A DNA stretch of 64,000 bases from Sporomusa malonica (GTDB taxonomy: Bacteria; Bacillota; Negativicutes; Sporomusales; Sporomusaceae). The stretch's first letter is position 1, and every line of letters begins with the position of its first letter. Under the pieces are notes generated by a model. That model searched no databases and was not told the origin of the DNA. It saw nothing but the letters and a program-made list of their open reading frames with translations. Positions 9,129 through 17,512 of this stretch are shown here, piece after piece. The stretch covers positions 111,070 through 175,069 of the forward strand of contig NZ_FWXI01000010.1 of NCBI RefSeq assembly GCF_900176355.1, given 5' to 3'. Position numbers and translations under genes: made by a program.

Positions 9129-10919
9129 TTAACCTCTAACGATTGATTTAAACGGACATTTGTCAAAGCAGGCGCCGCACTTGATGCACTTAGCTGTGTC
9201 AATTTCGTGTACAGCCTTTTTCTCACCGCTAATAGCTTCAACCGGGCATGCTTTTTTGCACAAGCCGCAGCCTTTGCAGGTATCAGTAATGCCATACTGC
9301 AGCAGGTTGGTGCAGGCACCAGCCGGACAGCGTTTCTCGTTGATGTGGGCTTCATATTCTGCACGGAAATAGTGCAATGTAGACAATACCGGATTGGGAG
9401 CAGTCTGACCCAGACCACAAAGAGCAGTGGTCTTAATGTTTTTAGCCATGTTCTCTAACAGGGCAATATCTCCTGCACGGCCTTGACCTTCAGTAATCCG
9501 GGTGAGAATTTCCAGCATACGTTTGGTGCCTTCACGGCATGGAGTACATTTACCACAAGACTCGGATTGGGTAAAGTTCAAAAAGAACTTAGCAACATCA
9601 ACCATACAAGTGGTCTCATCCATTACTACCAGACCGCCTGAGCCCATCATTGCCCCAGCTTGAATAAGAGAATCATAATCTACCGGTAAATCAAGGAGGT
9701 TTTCAGGCAGACATCCGCCTGACGGACCGCCGATTTGAACTGCCTTGAATTTTTTACCGCCTTGAATACCGCCGCCTATGTCATAAATAATTTCGCGCAT
9801 GGTAATGCCCATAGGAACTTCGGCCAGACCAGTATTATTAATACGGCCAGTAAGCGCAAATACCTTGGTACCTTTACTCTTTTCAGTTCCGATTGACGCA
9901 TACCAGTCAGCACCCTTGGTGATAATTTGAGGTACATTACCAAAGGTTTCGACATTATTAATATTGGTCGGTTTGCCCCACAGACCAGATATAGCTGGGA
10001 ACGGTGGGCGAGGACGCGGCATACCGCGTTTGCCTTCAATTGAGGCTAAGAGCGCTGTTTCTTCGCCACATACAAAGGCACCAGCACCTTCTTTAATCTT
10101 AAGTTTAAAACTAAAGCCCGAATTTAAAATATTCTCGCCTAAGAGGCCCATCTCTTCAGCCTGCTGAATAGCTATTCTCAGGCGCTTGATAGCCAATGGG
10201 TATTCAGCCCGGACATAGACATAGCCTTCATCAGCGCCAATAGCATAGCCGCAGATAGCCATACCTTCGATTATGCGATGGGGGTCGCCTTCAAGAACGC
10301 TACGGTCCATAAATGCACCGGGGTCACCTTCATCAGCGTTACAGACAACATACTTTTTCGTGCCAGGTGCATTACGTGTGAATCCCCATTTCATACCAGT
10401 CGGGAAACCACCGCCGCCCCGGCCCCTCAGGCCAGACTTTTTAACTTCATCCACTACCTCTTCAGGCTTCATTTCTGTCAGAGCTTTGCCTAACGCTTCA
10501 TAACCGCCCTCGGCAATGTATTCATTAATATCTTCGGGATTGATGTGACCGCAGTTAGCCAACACCATCCGCATCTGCTTTTTATAGAAATCAAGATCTT
10601 TATAGCTCGGGATTTTCTCATGAGTAATGGGCTCTTTAAATAATAAACGCTCAACGATACGACCTTTGAAAAGGTGGTTCTCAACCAGTTCAGGCACGTC
10701 CGACTCTTGAACACGAACATAGAAGGTACCCTCTGGATAGATAATGACCAGCGGACCCATTTCACAAAAGCCGTGACAACCGGTTTCAATAATTTTAATT
10801 TCTTTATCTAAACCCTTTTTGGCCAGTTCTTCTTGGAAAGCGGCTTCAACCTTTTTTGCACCTGAAGACACGCAGCCAGTACCGGCGCAAATGAGCACAT
10901 GCGCTCTGATATGTTCCAT
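9129..10919 (-). CDS. hydB: Bifurcating hydrogenase subunit HydB (long, NuoF-like)
   Basis: A 596-residue flavin subunit with three parts. The N-terminus is a thioredoxin-like [2Fe-2S] domain (CAGTGC, CHGFCEMG). The NuoF core has GRGGGGFPTG for FMN/NADH and ESCGKCTPCREG for a [4Fe-4S] cluster. The C-terminus is a two-cluster ferredoxin domain (CKGCGLCKKACPVEAI, CIKCGACFDKCPFKSI). This full-length form is the one seen in ferredoxin- and NAD-dependent bifurcating hydrogenases. It contrasts with the 433-residue copy at 39599, which lacks both end domains. AGGAGGGGATATT precedes the ATG. Confidence 0.94.
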   Translation of the reverse strand: MEHIRAHVLICAGTGCVSSGAKKVEAAFQEELAKKGLDKEIKIIETGCHGFCEMGPLVIIYPEGTFYVRVQESDVPELVENHLFKGRIVERLLFKEPITHEKIPSYKDLDFYKKQMRMVLANCGHINPEDINEYIAEGGYEALGKALTEMKPEEVVDEVKKSGLRGRGGGGFPTGMKWGFTRNAPGTKKYVVCNADEGDPGAFMDRSVLEGDPHRIIEGMAICGYAIGADEGYVYVRAEYPLAIKRLRIAIQQAEEMGLLGENILNSGFSFKLKIKEGAGAFVCGEETALLASIEGKRGMPRPRPPFPAISGLWGKPTNINNVETFGNVPQIITKGADWYASIGTEKSKGTKVFALTGRINNTGLAEVPMGITMREIIYDIGGGIQGGKKFKAVQIGGPSGGCLPENLLDLPVDYDSLIQAGAMMGSGGLVVMDETTCMVDVAKFFLNFTQSESCGKCTPCREGTKRMLEILTRITEGQGRAGDIALLENMAKNIKTTALCGLGQTAPNPVLSTLHYFRAEYEAHINEKRCPAGACTNLLQYGITDTCKGCGLCKKACPVEAISGEKKAVHEIDTAKCIKCGACFDKCPFKSIVRG

Positions 10920-10950
10920 AATATCCCCTCCTGTTACTCTACCAAATTAT

Positions 10951-11313
10951 TCAGTCAATCTTACCGACAGCAAGCTCTGCTACAATCCGTCCGTTAACTA
11001 CATGCTCGGCAAAAATTTTGGGGACATCTGCCGGTGTGACTCTGCCGTAAGTTATCCGAGGTTCACCAGGACGGACAACATCGACAAGCACTTCTTTTTC
11101 ACACATACCGATACAACCAGTCTGACAGATCTTAACATCTTCAAGCTTGCGCTTGGCAACTTCTTCCAAAACAGCAGTCATGACTTGTCGAGCACCAGCG
11201 GCAATACCGCAAGTACCCATTCCAACAATTACCTGGGTACCGCCTTCATGGCGCAGGTTATTCTTAGTCTTAAGCTCTTCCCGCAGGCGTTTCAAATCTT
11301 CAATTGTTTTCAT
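10951..11313 (-). CDS. Thioredoxin-like [2Fe-2S] ferredoxin
   Basis: A 120-residue stand-alone [2Fe-2S] protein of the HydB N-terminal/NuoE-like type. Cluster cysteines sit in GMGTCGIAAGA and CQTGCIGMCEKEVLV. The sequence resembles the N-terminal domain of HydB, so it is probably an additional electron carrier or an accessory subunit of the hydrogenase. Such small ferredoxins are commonly encoded between hydC and hydB in clostridial operons. The ATG at 11313 has CGGAGGTGCTAAAG upstream. Its first 14 bases overlap the end of the HATPase gene before it, so the two are translationally linked. Confidence 0.88.
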   Translation of the reverse strand: MKTIEDLKRLREELKTKNNLRHEGGTQVIVGMGTCGIAAGARQVMTAVLEEVAKRKLEDVKICQTGCIGMCEKEVLVDVVRPGEPRITYGRVTPADVPKIFAEHVVNGRIVAELAVGKID

Positions 11314-11863
11314 CTTTAGCACCTCCGTACAAATTGGCTATGTTATCTGACAAATACTCATGCAACCAAACTAAAACGTCTGGCTGCGTCAGTGGAATAC
11401 CATCTAAAGTAATGGCTAACTCCTGGGAAGAAACCGAAAAAAACTTGTCATTTACGGTATGATGGTATAAAAAGTGCAATTCCGAGTTAGCAACAAGTAT
11501 ACTTTTAATTGTTTCTACCAGATTTCCTATTGGCGGCCTGTCAAAATGGCTGTGTTTGTACATAGCTTGAACCACAGTACCCTTTCCAGGCGTCGAGTCA
11601 ATTTTCAAATATCCACCGCAACGTTTAGTAGACATATCCATTAACGGTAATCCCAATCCTATGCGCCGGGTAGTCCGGGTGGTAATAAAGGGGTCGATTA
11701 CTAGCTGGCGTAGTTGTTCGTTCATACCCCTACCGTTATCAGAAACTTTGATAGTCATCTCATCATCAACTAAACATTCACTAATTTCTAACGTAACTGA
11801 AGTCGCCCCTGCTTCGATTGAATTCTGAACTAGGTCAAGTATATGAAGAGAAATTTCACGCAT
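11300..11863 (-). CDS. HATPase-domain protein (histidine-kinase-like ATP-binding protein)
   Basis: A 187-residue protein made of a GHKL ATPase domain followed by a roughly 70-residue tail I do not recognise. The N-box (LVQNSIEAGA), G1 box (SDNGRGM) and G2 region (GLGLPLMD) are intact, so it should bind ATP. It has no histidine phosphoacceptor domain, receiver or transmembrane segment. Proteins of this kind are encoded in many clostridial hydABC operons. Inference: a signalling partner of the sensory proteins in the same operon, perhaps an anti-sigma-like kinase. No substrate is known from the sequence. Confidence 0.82.
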   Translation of the reverse strand: MREISLHILDLVQNSIEAGATSVTLEISECLVDDEMTIKVSDNGRGMNEQLRQLVIDPFITTRTTRRIGLGLPLMDMSTKRCGGYLKIDSTPGKGTVVQAMYKHSHFDRPPIGNLVETIKSILVANSELHFLYHHTVNDKFFSVSSQELAITLDGIPLTQPDVLVWLHEYLSDNIANLYGGAKDENN

Positions 11864-11874
11864 CGTCTACAACA

Positions 11875-12384
11875 TTAAGCGTATTTAGCTAATAATTCAG
11901 GGATTACTTCCGGAGTCAGGCGACCATGGGTATCGTCATTGACCATAAGTACCGGAGCTAAACCACAGGCACCGATACAGGCCACTGTTTCCAATGTGAA
12001 TTTAAGATCAGGAGTAGTACCGCCAGCCTTAACTTGCAGGCCGTCTTCCAGTGCTTTAAGAATAGCTTTAGCACCACGCACATGACATGCAGTGCCTTGG
12101 CAAACACGGACAATGTTTTTCCCTCGGGGATTAAGATGGAATTGGGAGTAGAAGGTTACCACACCGTAAATTTGGCTAACTGGAATCCCCGTTTTTTCGG
12201 CAATACACTTGATGACTTCTCTAGGCAGGTAGCCATAAGCATTTTGTGCTTCCTGCAGCACCGGGATAAGAGCTCCTTTTACACCCTGGTATTTAGCCAG
12301 AATTGCTTCCACTTGATCCAGAGCCAGCTTACCCGCTTCGCCGCCACCACAGCAGCAGCATTTAGTTTCCTTGTCGCTGTTCAT
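11875..12384 (-). CDS. hydC: Hydrogenase subunit HydC (NuoE-like)
   Basis: A 169-residue NuoE-family [2Fe-2S] subunit. The helical N-terminal bundle includes GALIPVLQEAQNAYGYLP and the thioredoxin-like domain carries the four ligands in CQGTACH and CIGACGLAPV. It completes the HydABC heterotrimer and passes electrons to the flavin subunit HydB. The N-terminus is odd: a CCCCGGGEAG stretch, four cysteines in a row, before the usual start of the fold. AAGGAGGAGTTAAC before the ATG supports including it. The function of the extra cysteines is unknown. Confidence 0.93.
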   Translation of the reverse strand: MNSDKETKCCCCGGGEAGKLALDQVEAILAKYQGVKGALIPVLQEAQNAYGYLPREVIKCIAEKTGIPVSQIYGVVTFYSQFHLNPRGKNIVRVCQGTACHVRGAKAILKALEDGLQVKAGGTTPDLKFTLETVACIGACGLAPVLMVNDDTHGRLTPEVIPELLAKYA

Positions 12385-12444
12385 GTTAACTCCTCCTTAT
12401 GAAAAAATCGCAATTGTTCTAGTAACGCTATGATTAAATAGTGG

Positions 12445-13188
12445 TTAAACCACCACCTTTCGCAAGTTTTGTGCTAATAGTGCCTGTCGGATTTCCCCTA
12501 ATGTCGGTTGCTCGAGGTAAAAGCTGGTTTTCGGACCATCAACAAAATCGTCCATTACATGGGCATCCGAGGCTGTTATTATAGGCAGGCTGCCAATAGC
12601 TGGAATACGCTGTAGCGCATGCTCTACACTCATATTTCTTGATATTTCCACAGCTGCCAGTTCCACATCAGGCGGGATAAATCCCAGTTGTGAAATAATG
12701 CTGTAGGTAGGCCGGTCAATGTGGCTGGCAATACATATTCCACCAATATTTTTGACTTGTTCAGAAATTTCTGCAATACCAACAGTCAACGATGCCAGCA
12801 AAAGCTCTGGTTTTTCAGCAATAAAATTGTCCTCAGCATCAACAATAAACTGAGCGCCAAACCGTTCAGCATTATTAAGCCGCCCGGACATATGACGCTG
12901 GGTAAAATTTTCCCAGGCTTTAAGTTGCCGCATTTTTTCAAATAAAACAATAAGATGAACTTCTTCCTTACTTTCAACTTCCATGCCAAGGAGTACGGTG
13001 ACATCAGTCCCTTTTGCCGCTTCTAAAGCGGCAGCGACATTGTCGCAGGCGTTATGATCGGTAATGGCAATGATATCGACTTTATGCTGCACTGCGTGCC
13101 AAATAATGTTACGCGGCGTCATTTCAACCGCCGCACAGGGCGACAACAATGTGTGCACATGAAGATCAGCCACAAACCGGCGCATCAT
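12445..13188 (-). CDS. PHP-domain phosphoesterase
   Basis: A 247-residue PHP (polymerase and histidinol phosphatase) metal-dependent phosphoesterase. The metal-binding motifs are visible: DLHVHTLLSPC at the N-terminus, ITDHNACDN near residue 42, a Glu in GMEVESKEEVH, SHID and DAH in the C-terminal half. Its first codons overlap the stop of the DRTGG gene. The same PHP/DRTGG/HATPase/hydrogenase-like grouping occurs in other anaerobic Firmicutes and Thermotogales. The substrate is unknown; a nucleotide or phosphoprotein signal is a reasonable guess. Confidence 0.87.
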   Translation of the reverse strand: MMRRFVADLHVHTLLSPCAAVEMTPRNIIWHAVQHKVDIIAITDHNACDNVAAALEAAKGTDVTVLLGMEVESKEEVHLIVLFEKMRQLKAWENFTQRHMSGRLNNAERFGAQFIVDAEDNFIAEKPELLLASLTVGIAEISEQVKNIGGICIASHIDRPTYSIISQLGFIPPDVELAAVEISRNMSVEHALQRIPAIGSLPIITASDAHVMDDFVDGPKTSFYLEQPTLGEIRQALLAQNLRKVVV

Positions 13189-13526
13189 TCCCCCGCAATA
13201 CCCAACTGGTATAAACGGCCAACTACTTCAAAAGTAGAAAGTGTTGTAGTTAGGATGATAATCTCTTCAGTTACAGCCTTGCGAACGGCATCCTTATCAG
13301 GTTCGACACCACCGGCAACAATAATGGCAGTCAGGCCAGCCAGCGATGCTACCGCAACAATGTTTTGGTGCCCCTGCATTGTTACCCATATGTTACCCGC
13401 ACGAGCCTGCCCCATCACGTTACTCAGCAAATCGGAAGCATAACCACCACTTATTTCCTGACTGAGGTTGGACTGACCTGATACCACTTGCAGCGGCAAA
13501 GCCTTCACTAGTTCTTGAACCGTCAC
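13185..13526 (-). CDS. DRTGG-domain protein (copy 1)
   Basis: A 113-residue protein matching the stand-alone DRTGG fold: TVQELVKALPLQVVSG at the start, GGYASDLLSNVMGQARAGNIWVT in the middle, then a ligand-pocket-like AGLTAIIVAGGVEPD. DRTGG domains are associated with CBS domains and with Pta and HPr-kinase-like proteins and are thought to sense small ligands. A GTG start at 13526 is chosen because GGGAGGAG lies just before it. A second DRTGG gene (15342-15722) starts the operon, and the hydrogenase-like and HATPase genes lie between them. Confidence 0.85.
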   Translation of the reverse strand: MTVQELVKALPLQVVSGQSNLSQEISGGYASDLLSNVMGQARAGNIWVTMQGHQNIVAVASLAGLTAIIVAGGVEPDKDAVRKAVTEEIIILTTTLSTFEVVGRLYQLGIAGE

Positions 13527-13569
13527 ACTTACTCCTCCCAATACTAAATTATAAAATTAAATATATATT

Positions 13570-14895
13570 TTATTCTTCTTCCCTATCAAGCGGCGGGGGC
13601 AGCTTATCAGCCAGGTTAACCATTTCATAAGCTAAGTCCCGGACCTTTTTGCGTAAGATAAATACGCAGTCGGTCATACTGGCTCGCCCTTGGGCAATGT
13701 CTTCAGCCAACGCTTTACAGTTGGGGGAACCGCAGGAGCCACAATCAAGACCTGGTAAAGTTTTTAGGGTTACGTCCATCATTTCAATTTTAGACATAGC
13801 CTTGGTAATGTCAGCATCAAGCCTGAGCGCCGGCTTAGGCTCAATAGCCCGCCGCCCAGCTATCCCTAGTTCAAATTCAGAGTAATCAGTGCGTGGCAGT
13901 CTTCCAAGTTTCGGGTCTTGCACTTTTTTCCTTTCAATTCGCGTTTTCATACGGTGCTCAGCTACATAGCGATTTTCAACCGTAAGCGCACCACCGATAC
14001 AACCGCCAGCACAAGCCAATACCTCAATATAGTCAACACCCTTGAGTTTACCCAAAGCAACTTGTTCCAACACGTTAGTAACATGATGGATATCATGTAC
14101 CACCAAGACGTTCTCGACGCCGACAGCTGATGTCTCACCACCCGGGACCGCCCAACCAACACCTACCCAGGAAGCTTGGCGGCGAGCATCTTGAATATCG
14201 GCGGTAACTACTTTGAATAAATCAGGATAAATTTTACTAATTGCAATCGCACCAGTAATATTGGACTTTTCTGTGCCCAAAGGCTGGTTCACCGCTGTCA
14301 TCTTTGCCGGGCATGGCGTGATAAACCACACACCTATGTTTTCAGGGGCAAAACCGAACAAGCTCTCAGCCTCAGCCCTGGCCAACCTGGCAGCTACCTC
14401 AACCGGAGCATCAAACGGCACCAAGTGGTCGATTAGTTCAGGAAACTTCACTTGAATAAGCCTGACGACAGCAGGACAAGCCGATGAAATAGCTGGACGG
14501 ACAATATCACTGCGTTTGAGGTAATCTCTGATTGCTAGTGAAACAATTTCCGCTCCGTGAGCCACTTCAAATACTTCGTCAAATCCCAGCTTTAACAGAC
14601 CAGACAAAATAGCCCTAACTGGAATGTCAACATTAAACTGACCATAGAGCGATGGTGCAGGTAGTGCAATATTATGCTTATATTTTTCTAGGTCCGTAAA
14701 CTCATCAGTCACCGCTGCTTTAGCGTGACTAGGACAGTGGCGAATACACTCACCGCAATCGATACACCTGGACGATGTTATGTGGGCCTTGCCGCCGCGA
14801 ATCCGGATAGCTTCAGTTGGACACCGCTTCGTGCAGTTCACACAACCCTGACACCGTTCAGTCACTAATCGTACTGAGTGATAACGCTCTTCCAT
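13570..14895 (-). CDS. HydS-like [FeFe] hydrogenase, probably sensory
   Basis: A 441-residue protein. The N-terminus has two [4Fe-4S] clusters (CQGCVNCTKRCPTEAI, CIDCGECIRHCPSHAK). A hydrogenase large-subunit domain follows with altered H-cluster motifs SSACPAV, TPCPAK and LACAGGCIGG. The C-terminus adds a four-Cys motif (CGSCGSPNCKALAEDIAQG) like that of AcsC-type corrinoid proteins. All cluster-ligand positions seem to keep Cys, but the residue just before the first ligand, the proton-relay Cys in catalytic enzymes, is Ala, as reported for HydS of Thermotoga. Low activity and a sensing role are therefore likely. No PAS domain is present. The ATG at 14895 or a GTG at 14907 could be the start. 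Confidence 0.85.
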   Translation of the reverse strand: MEERYHSVRLVTERCQGCVNCTKRCPTEAIRIRGGKAHITSSRCIDCGECIRHCPSHAKAAVTDEFTDLEKYKHNIALPAPSLYGQFNVDIPVRAILSGLLKLGFDEVFEVAHGAEIVSLAIRDYLKRSDIVRPAISSACPAVVRLIQVKFPELIDHLVPFDAPVEVAARLARAEAESLFGFAPENIGVWFITPCPAKMTAVNQPLGTEKSNITGAIAISKIYPDLFKVVTADIQDARRQASWVGVGWAVPGGETSAVGVENVLVVHDIHHVTNVLEQVALGKLKGVDYIEVLACAGGCIGGALTVENRYVAEHRMKTRIERKKVQDPKLGRLPRTDYSEFELGIAGRRAIEPKPALRLDADITKAMSKIEMMDVTLKTLPGLDCGSCGSPNCKALAEDIAQGRASMTDCVFILRKKVRDLAYEMVNLADKLPPPLDREEE

Positions 14896-14934
14896 CACTT
14901 TCACCACTCAATCTTATACATATATCACTTTAGT

Positions 14935-15363
14935 TTAGTGGTAGATGATCAAGCTAAGATTTGTTCCAATTCCCCTGGTAGTTTTTATATCAAATTTATC
15001 TGTGCAACGCACCATGTTAGGTAAACCCATTCCGGCGCCAAATCCCATTTCCCGAATATGGTCAGGAGCGGTTGAATAACCTTCCCGCATTGCAAGCTCT
15101 ACATCAGGAATCCCCGGACCTTCATCATTTACACTCAGTTCAGTGCGTTCAGAAAAAATTTCCGCGCGGATAGTACCGCTATAGGCATGGATAATCACAT
15201 TCATTTCAGCTTCATAGGCACTGATGGCAATTCGCCTAATGATATCAGGTCGCACACCTAGTTGCTGCAAAGTACGCTTAATTTTGCTTGACGCTTCGCC
15301 AGCGCTATCAAAATTTCCGCCTTCTAATATGAATTCCAGTGTTATTCCATGTTCCTGCAGCAA
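14935..15363 (-). CDS. RsbW-like HATPase (anti-sigma-factor-type kinase)
   Basis: A 142-residue GHKL ATPase domain protein of the RsbW/SpoIIAB type. Visible motifs are the N-box YEAEMNVIIHAYSG, the G1 box DEGPGIPD and the glycine-rich lid GFGAGMGLPNM. It is short and has no other domain. The TTG at 15363 is preferred because AAAGGAGG lies six bases before it. It overlaps the end of the first DRTGG gene by about 20 bases. The fold belongs to kinases that phosphorylate anti-anti-sigma proteins or receivers; no such partner is next to it. Inference: a signal output of the sensory module in this operon. Confidence 0.83.
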   Translation of the reverse strand: MLQEHGITLEFILEGGNFDSAGEASSKIKRTLQQLGVRPDIIRRIAISAYEAEMNVIIHAYSGTIRAEIFSERTELSVNDEGPGIPDVELAMREGYSTAPDHIREMGFGAGMGLPNMVRCTDKFDIKTTRGIGTNLSLIIYH

Positions 15364-15722
15364 AGAGTTTCCTCCTTTGGTGGGCACCCCATCAACCCAT
15401 CTTTGTACAGCATGCCACAGGCTTCATACATTTGCCGATGTGTTAAAAGCAAGGGTATTCCCATGTCTTTAGCCATTTCAATTACATCCGGACCTGGACG
15501 TTTGCCGCGCACAAATAATATGCCGGCTAAATCGCTCATTTCAGCGGTCCGAACTACCTGAATGTTTGTCAGGCCTGTTAATAAAAGCGCGTGCTCTTTT
15601 GTAAAAGCCAATACATCACTCATAAGATCTGAGCCACAAGCACCTCTTGCTTCCCTGTCAAGCCACTCTAACCCACAGAGCACCTCGGCATTTAGCACTT
15701 CTCTTATCTGGGCCAGCTTCAC
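15342..15722 (-). CDS. DRTGG-domain protein (copy 2, first gene of the hydrogenase operon)
   Basis: A 126-residue DRTGG protein related to the copy at 13185: KLAQIREVLNAEVLCG, then ACGSDLMSDVLAF, LLTGLTNIQVVRTAEMSDLAGILFV and a C-terminal PLLLTHRQMYEACGMLY. Its cysteine-rich C-terminus (CGMLYKDGLMGCPPKEETLCC) is not seen in copy 1. The GTG at 15722 has GGAGGT six bases upstream. The strong Rex-like operator at 15753 lies about 30 bases before this start, so this is where NADH/NAD control of the ten-gene operon would act. Confidence 0.83.
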   Translation of the reverse strand: MKLAQIREVLNAEVLCGLEWLDREARGACGSDLMSDVLAFTKEHALLLTGLTNIQVVRTAEMSDLAGILFVRGKRPGPDVIEMAKDMGIPLLLTHRQMYEACGMLYKDGLMGCPPKEETLCCRNME

Positions 15723-15752
15723 TACGGCACCTCCATGAGTCAAAATTTGAGC

Positions 15753-15770
15753 TTGTGTGAAATTTCACAA
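15753..15770. promoter_or_regulatory. Rex-like operator of the hydrogenase operon
   Basis: TTGTGTGAAATTTCACAA matches the Rex inverted repeat TTGTGAA-N4-TTCACAA at 12 of 14 fixed positions. It lies just upstream of the first gene of the operon. Binding by the Rex encoded at 6474 is an inference. Confidence 0.6.
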
Positions 15771-15790
15771 AACTAGGTATAAAAAATTAA

Positions 15791-15805
15791 GGGGGTATAA
15801 TCCCC
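15791..15805 (-). terminator. Weak terminator-like hairpin
   Basis: Read on minus, GGGG and CCCC arms around a six-base AT loop are followed by TTAATTTTTT. It may end the O-antigen-ligase-like transcript. The stem is short, so this is a weak call. Confidence 0.4.
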
Positions 15806-16005
15806 TATGGCAGCACCTGAATGGTCTAATATTTCTGATATATTCGCGTTACTTATTATAAATCCTGCTGCTAATTGTAAAATAAATTAATTTTTTACCA
15901 AAAATTACATACCCACATATTGTTAAATTACCCTTTTTTAAAAAAATAATGCCTGGCATGTTAGCAACGATTTTGTTAAACACTTCAGGCATACTCTTGT
16001 GATAG

Positions 16006-17247
16006 CTATCGGTTATATCGGCAGTTTGCATCCCAAATAGCTATAATGACAGCATTTAAGAGCCAGAACAGCATAGACATCTGCACATTGAACATAACAT
16101 AGTCAGTAAAGCCATTTACCGCCAAACTTAGAACTGCAGCGACTACACCAAGCATCACTCCAGCTACCCAGCGATTTTTGGTCTGCGCTAAAACATCAAT
16201 TGCCTTTTTGGTATGACCATAAATAATTGACAAAAAGACAATCAATCCTGGAATGCCAATTTCGGCCGCAATATGCAAATACATGTTATGGGCATGAACG
16301 ATAGTGGTGGCCGGATTGTTTAAAAAAAAGTCATACTCCGGATATACTAGCCAATACGAGCCCCAGCCAATACCTAAGAGCGGCTTGTCTAAAATCATAG
16401 CAATTGTACTTTCCCAAAGCGCAATTCGTAATGTTGATGAAGTATCTGTCGGATTAAAAATTGACATTAATCGTTCCATCACTCCATCATGACAAAAAAG
16501 CGCAATTAACGGTATCACCAAAAAGACCCATAACACCTTACGGTTATACAAATGTCCGCATATTGCGGTAACTGCCACAATACTGAGCCACGCACCACGC
16601 GAGTAGGTGAGCACCAAGCAAATCCCAAGCACAGCGACAAACGCAAAAAGCAGCAATTTCCACTGCATATTTTCAGTATGCAACCCGATACCGACAGCCA
16701 GCGACATAATTACTACCAAGAATCCAGCCAGCAAATTAGGATTCTGCAGTGTCGAAAAAACCCGGACTTTAAGCTCAGGAAACTGTTCGCCATCGACCCA
16801 TTGAAAAGCCGATATATCCACACCGTGAACATACTGATAAAAGCCATAAATGGTAACTACTATAGCTGAAGCCAGCACAGACCATATGAGTCGCTGCAAC
16901 TGGTGTATTGAGGTCAAGTTATTAATGACAAGATAGTAGATTAATATGTATCGTCCCATTAGATGATAGAAATTATAAAAGCTAACATCTCTGTCAGGTG
17001 ACACGCCAATTGACGCTGCCGACAAAATAACGAGAAGAACGATAATTTCATCAAACGGGGTTCGTTTCAAGAACAGTTTTTTTGATAATATCATCTTGCC
17101 TGTCCATAACAAAGTGCCTGCCCCTAAAAACAATGTGGCGATATCTAGCGACAGTGGTAAAAAGAAAGCTACAGCCAAAATGCAGTACTCAATTAGATAA
17201 TCAAGCCGATACTGGGGTTGGCTCTTACATGTATATGCAATATGCAC
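16006..17247 (-). CDS. O-antigen ligase/polymerase family membrane protein
   Basis: A 413-residue polytopic membrane protein with about ten hydrophobic segments. The periplasmic-loop signature of the Wzy_C/O-antigen-ligase family is visible: FSTLQNPNLLAGFLVV, SRGAWLSI, then GIGWGSYWLVYPEY and HAHNMYLHIAAEIGIPGLIVFL. Such proteins join or polymerise surface polysaccharide at the outer face of the inner membrane. In a diderm Negativicute that would fit LPS, but the exact substrate cannot be read. The GTG start at 17247 is preceded by AGGTGAAACT. It is a single-gene unit unrelated to its neighbours. Confidence 0.82.
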   Translation of the reverse strand: MHIAYTCKSQPQYRLDYLIEYCILAVAFFLPLSLDIATLFLGAGTLLWTGKMILSKKLFLKRTPFDEIIVLLVILSAASIGVSPDRDVSFYNFYHLMGRYILIYYLVINNLTSIHQLQRLIWSVLASAIVVTIYGFYQYVHGVDISAFQWVDGEQFPELKVRVFSTLQNPNLLAGFLVVIMSLAVGIGLHTENMQWKLLLFAFVAVLGICLVLTYSRGAWLSIVAVTAICGHLYNRKVLWVFLVIPLIALFCHDGVMERLMSIFNPTDTSSTLRIALWESTIAMILDKPLLGIGWGSYWLVYPEYDFFLNNPATTIVHAHNMYLHIAAEIGIPGLIVFLSIIYGHTKKAIDVLAQTKNRWVAGVMLGVVAAVLSLAVNGFTDYVMFNVQMSMLFWLLNAVIIAIWDANCRYNR

Positions 17248-17292
17248 AGTTTCACCTACGGTTCAAGATTTTACTGAATTTATTATCCTGAT

Positions 17293-17374
17293 AGAAAGTA
17301 TAACTTTCTCCTGGATAAGGGCAACATCGGCTTCCGCTTTCGCCAAAGGCTCGGCGCAAGCCGTGTTTTCTTTC
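17293..17374 (+). repeat. 85-bp interspersed repeat, copy 1
   Basis: It starts with the palindrome AGAAAGT-ATA-ACTTTCT, continues with GGATAAGGGCAACATCGGC and ends in the GC-rich inverted pair CGGCTT...AAGCCG followed by TGTTTTCTTT. Near-identical copies lie at 21846-21930 (inverted) and 25915-25999. The rest of 17248-17449 shows nothing else. Confidence 0.85.
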
Positions 17375-17449
17375 GTGTTTTCTTTATAGTTTATTTGAAT
17401 ATTGCGATTTAATGATATGCTTTTCGGAGATGGCACAAATATAAAACAG

Positions 17450-17483
17450 TACTGGCGCTTGAATTATGCCCCAAGCGCCAGTA
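17450..17483 (-). terminator. Terminator of the valS-folC operon
   Basis: Twelve-base arms TACTGGCGCTTG and CAAGCGCCAGTA surround a ten-base loop just past the folC stop codon. On the minus strand the stem is followed by CTGTTTTATATTTG. Confidence 0.8.
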
Positions 17484-17512
17484 TTTATTATATACAATTA
17501 TCGTTAATTTGT

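Noticed and set aside
13570..14895. Catalytic [FeFe] hydrogenase
   Set aside because: The first H-cluster motif has Ala before the ligand Cys and the gene lies with signalling genes; a sensory role fits better.
15849..16031. 60-codon minus-strand frame after the O-antigen-ligase-like gene
   Set aside because: No ribosome site, AT-rich composition, overlaps the end of the larger gene, no recognisable feature.
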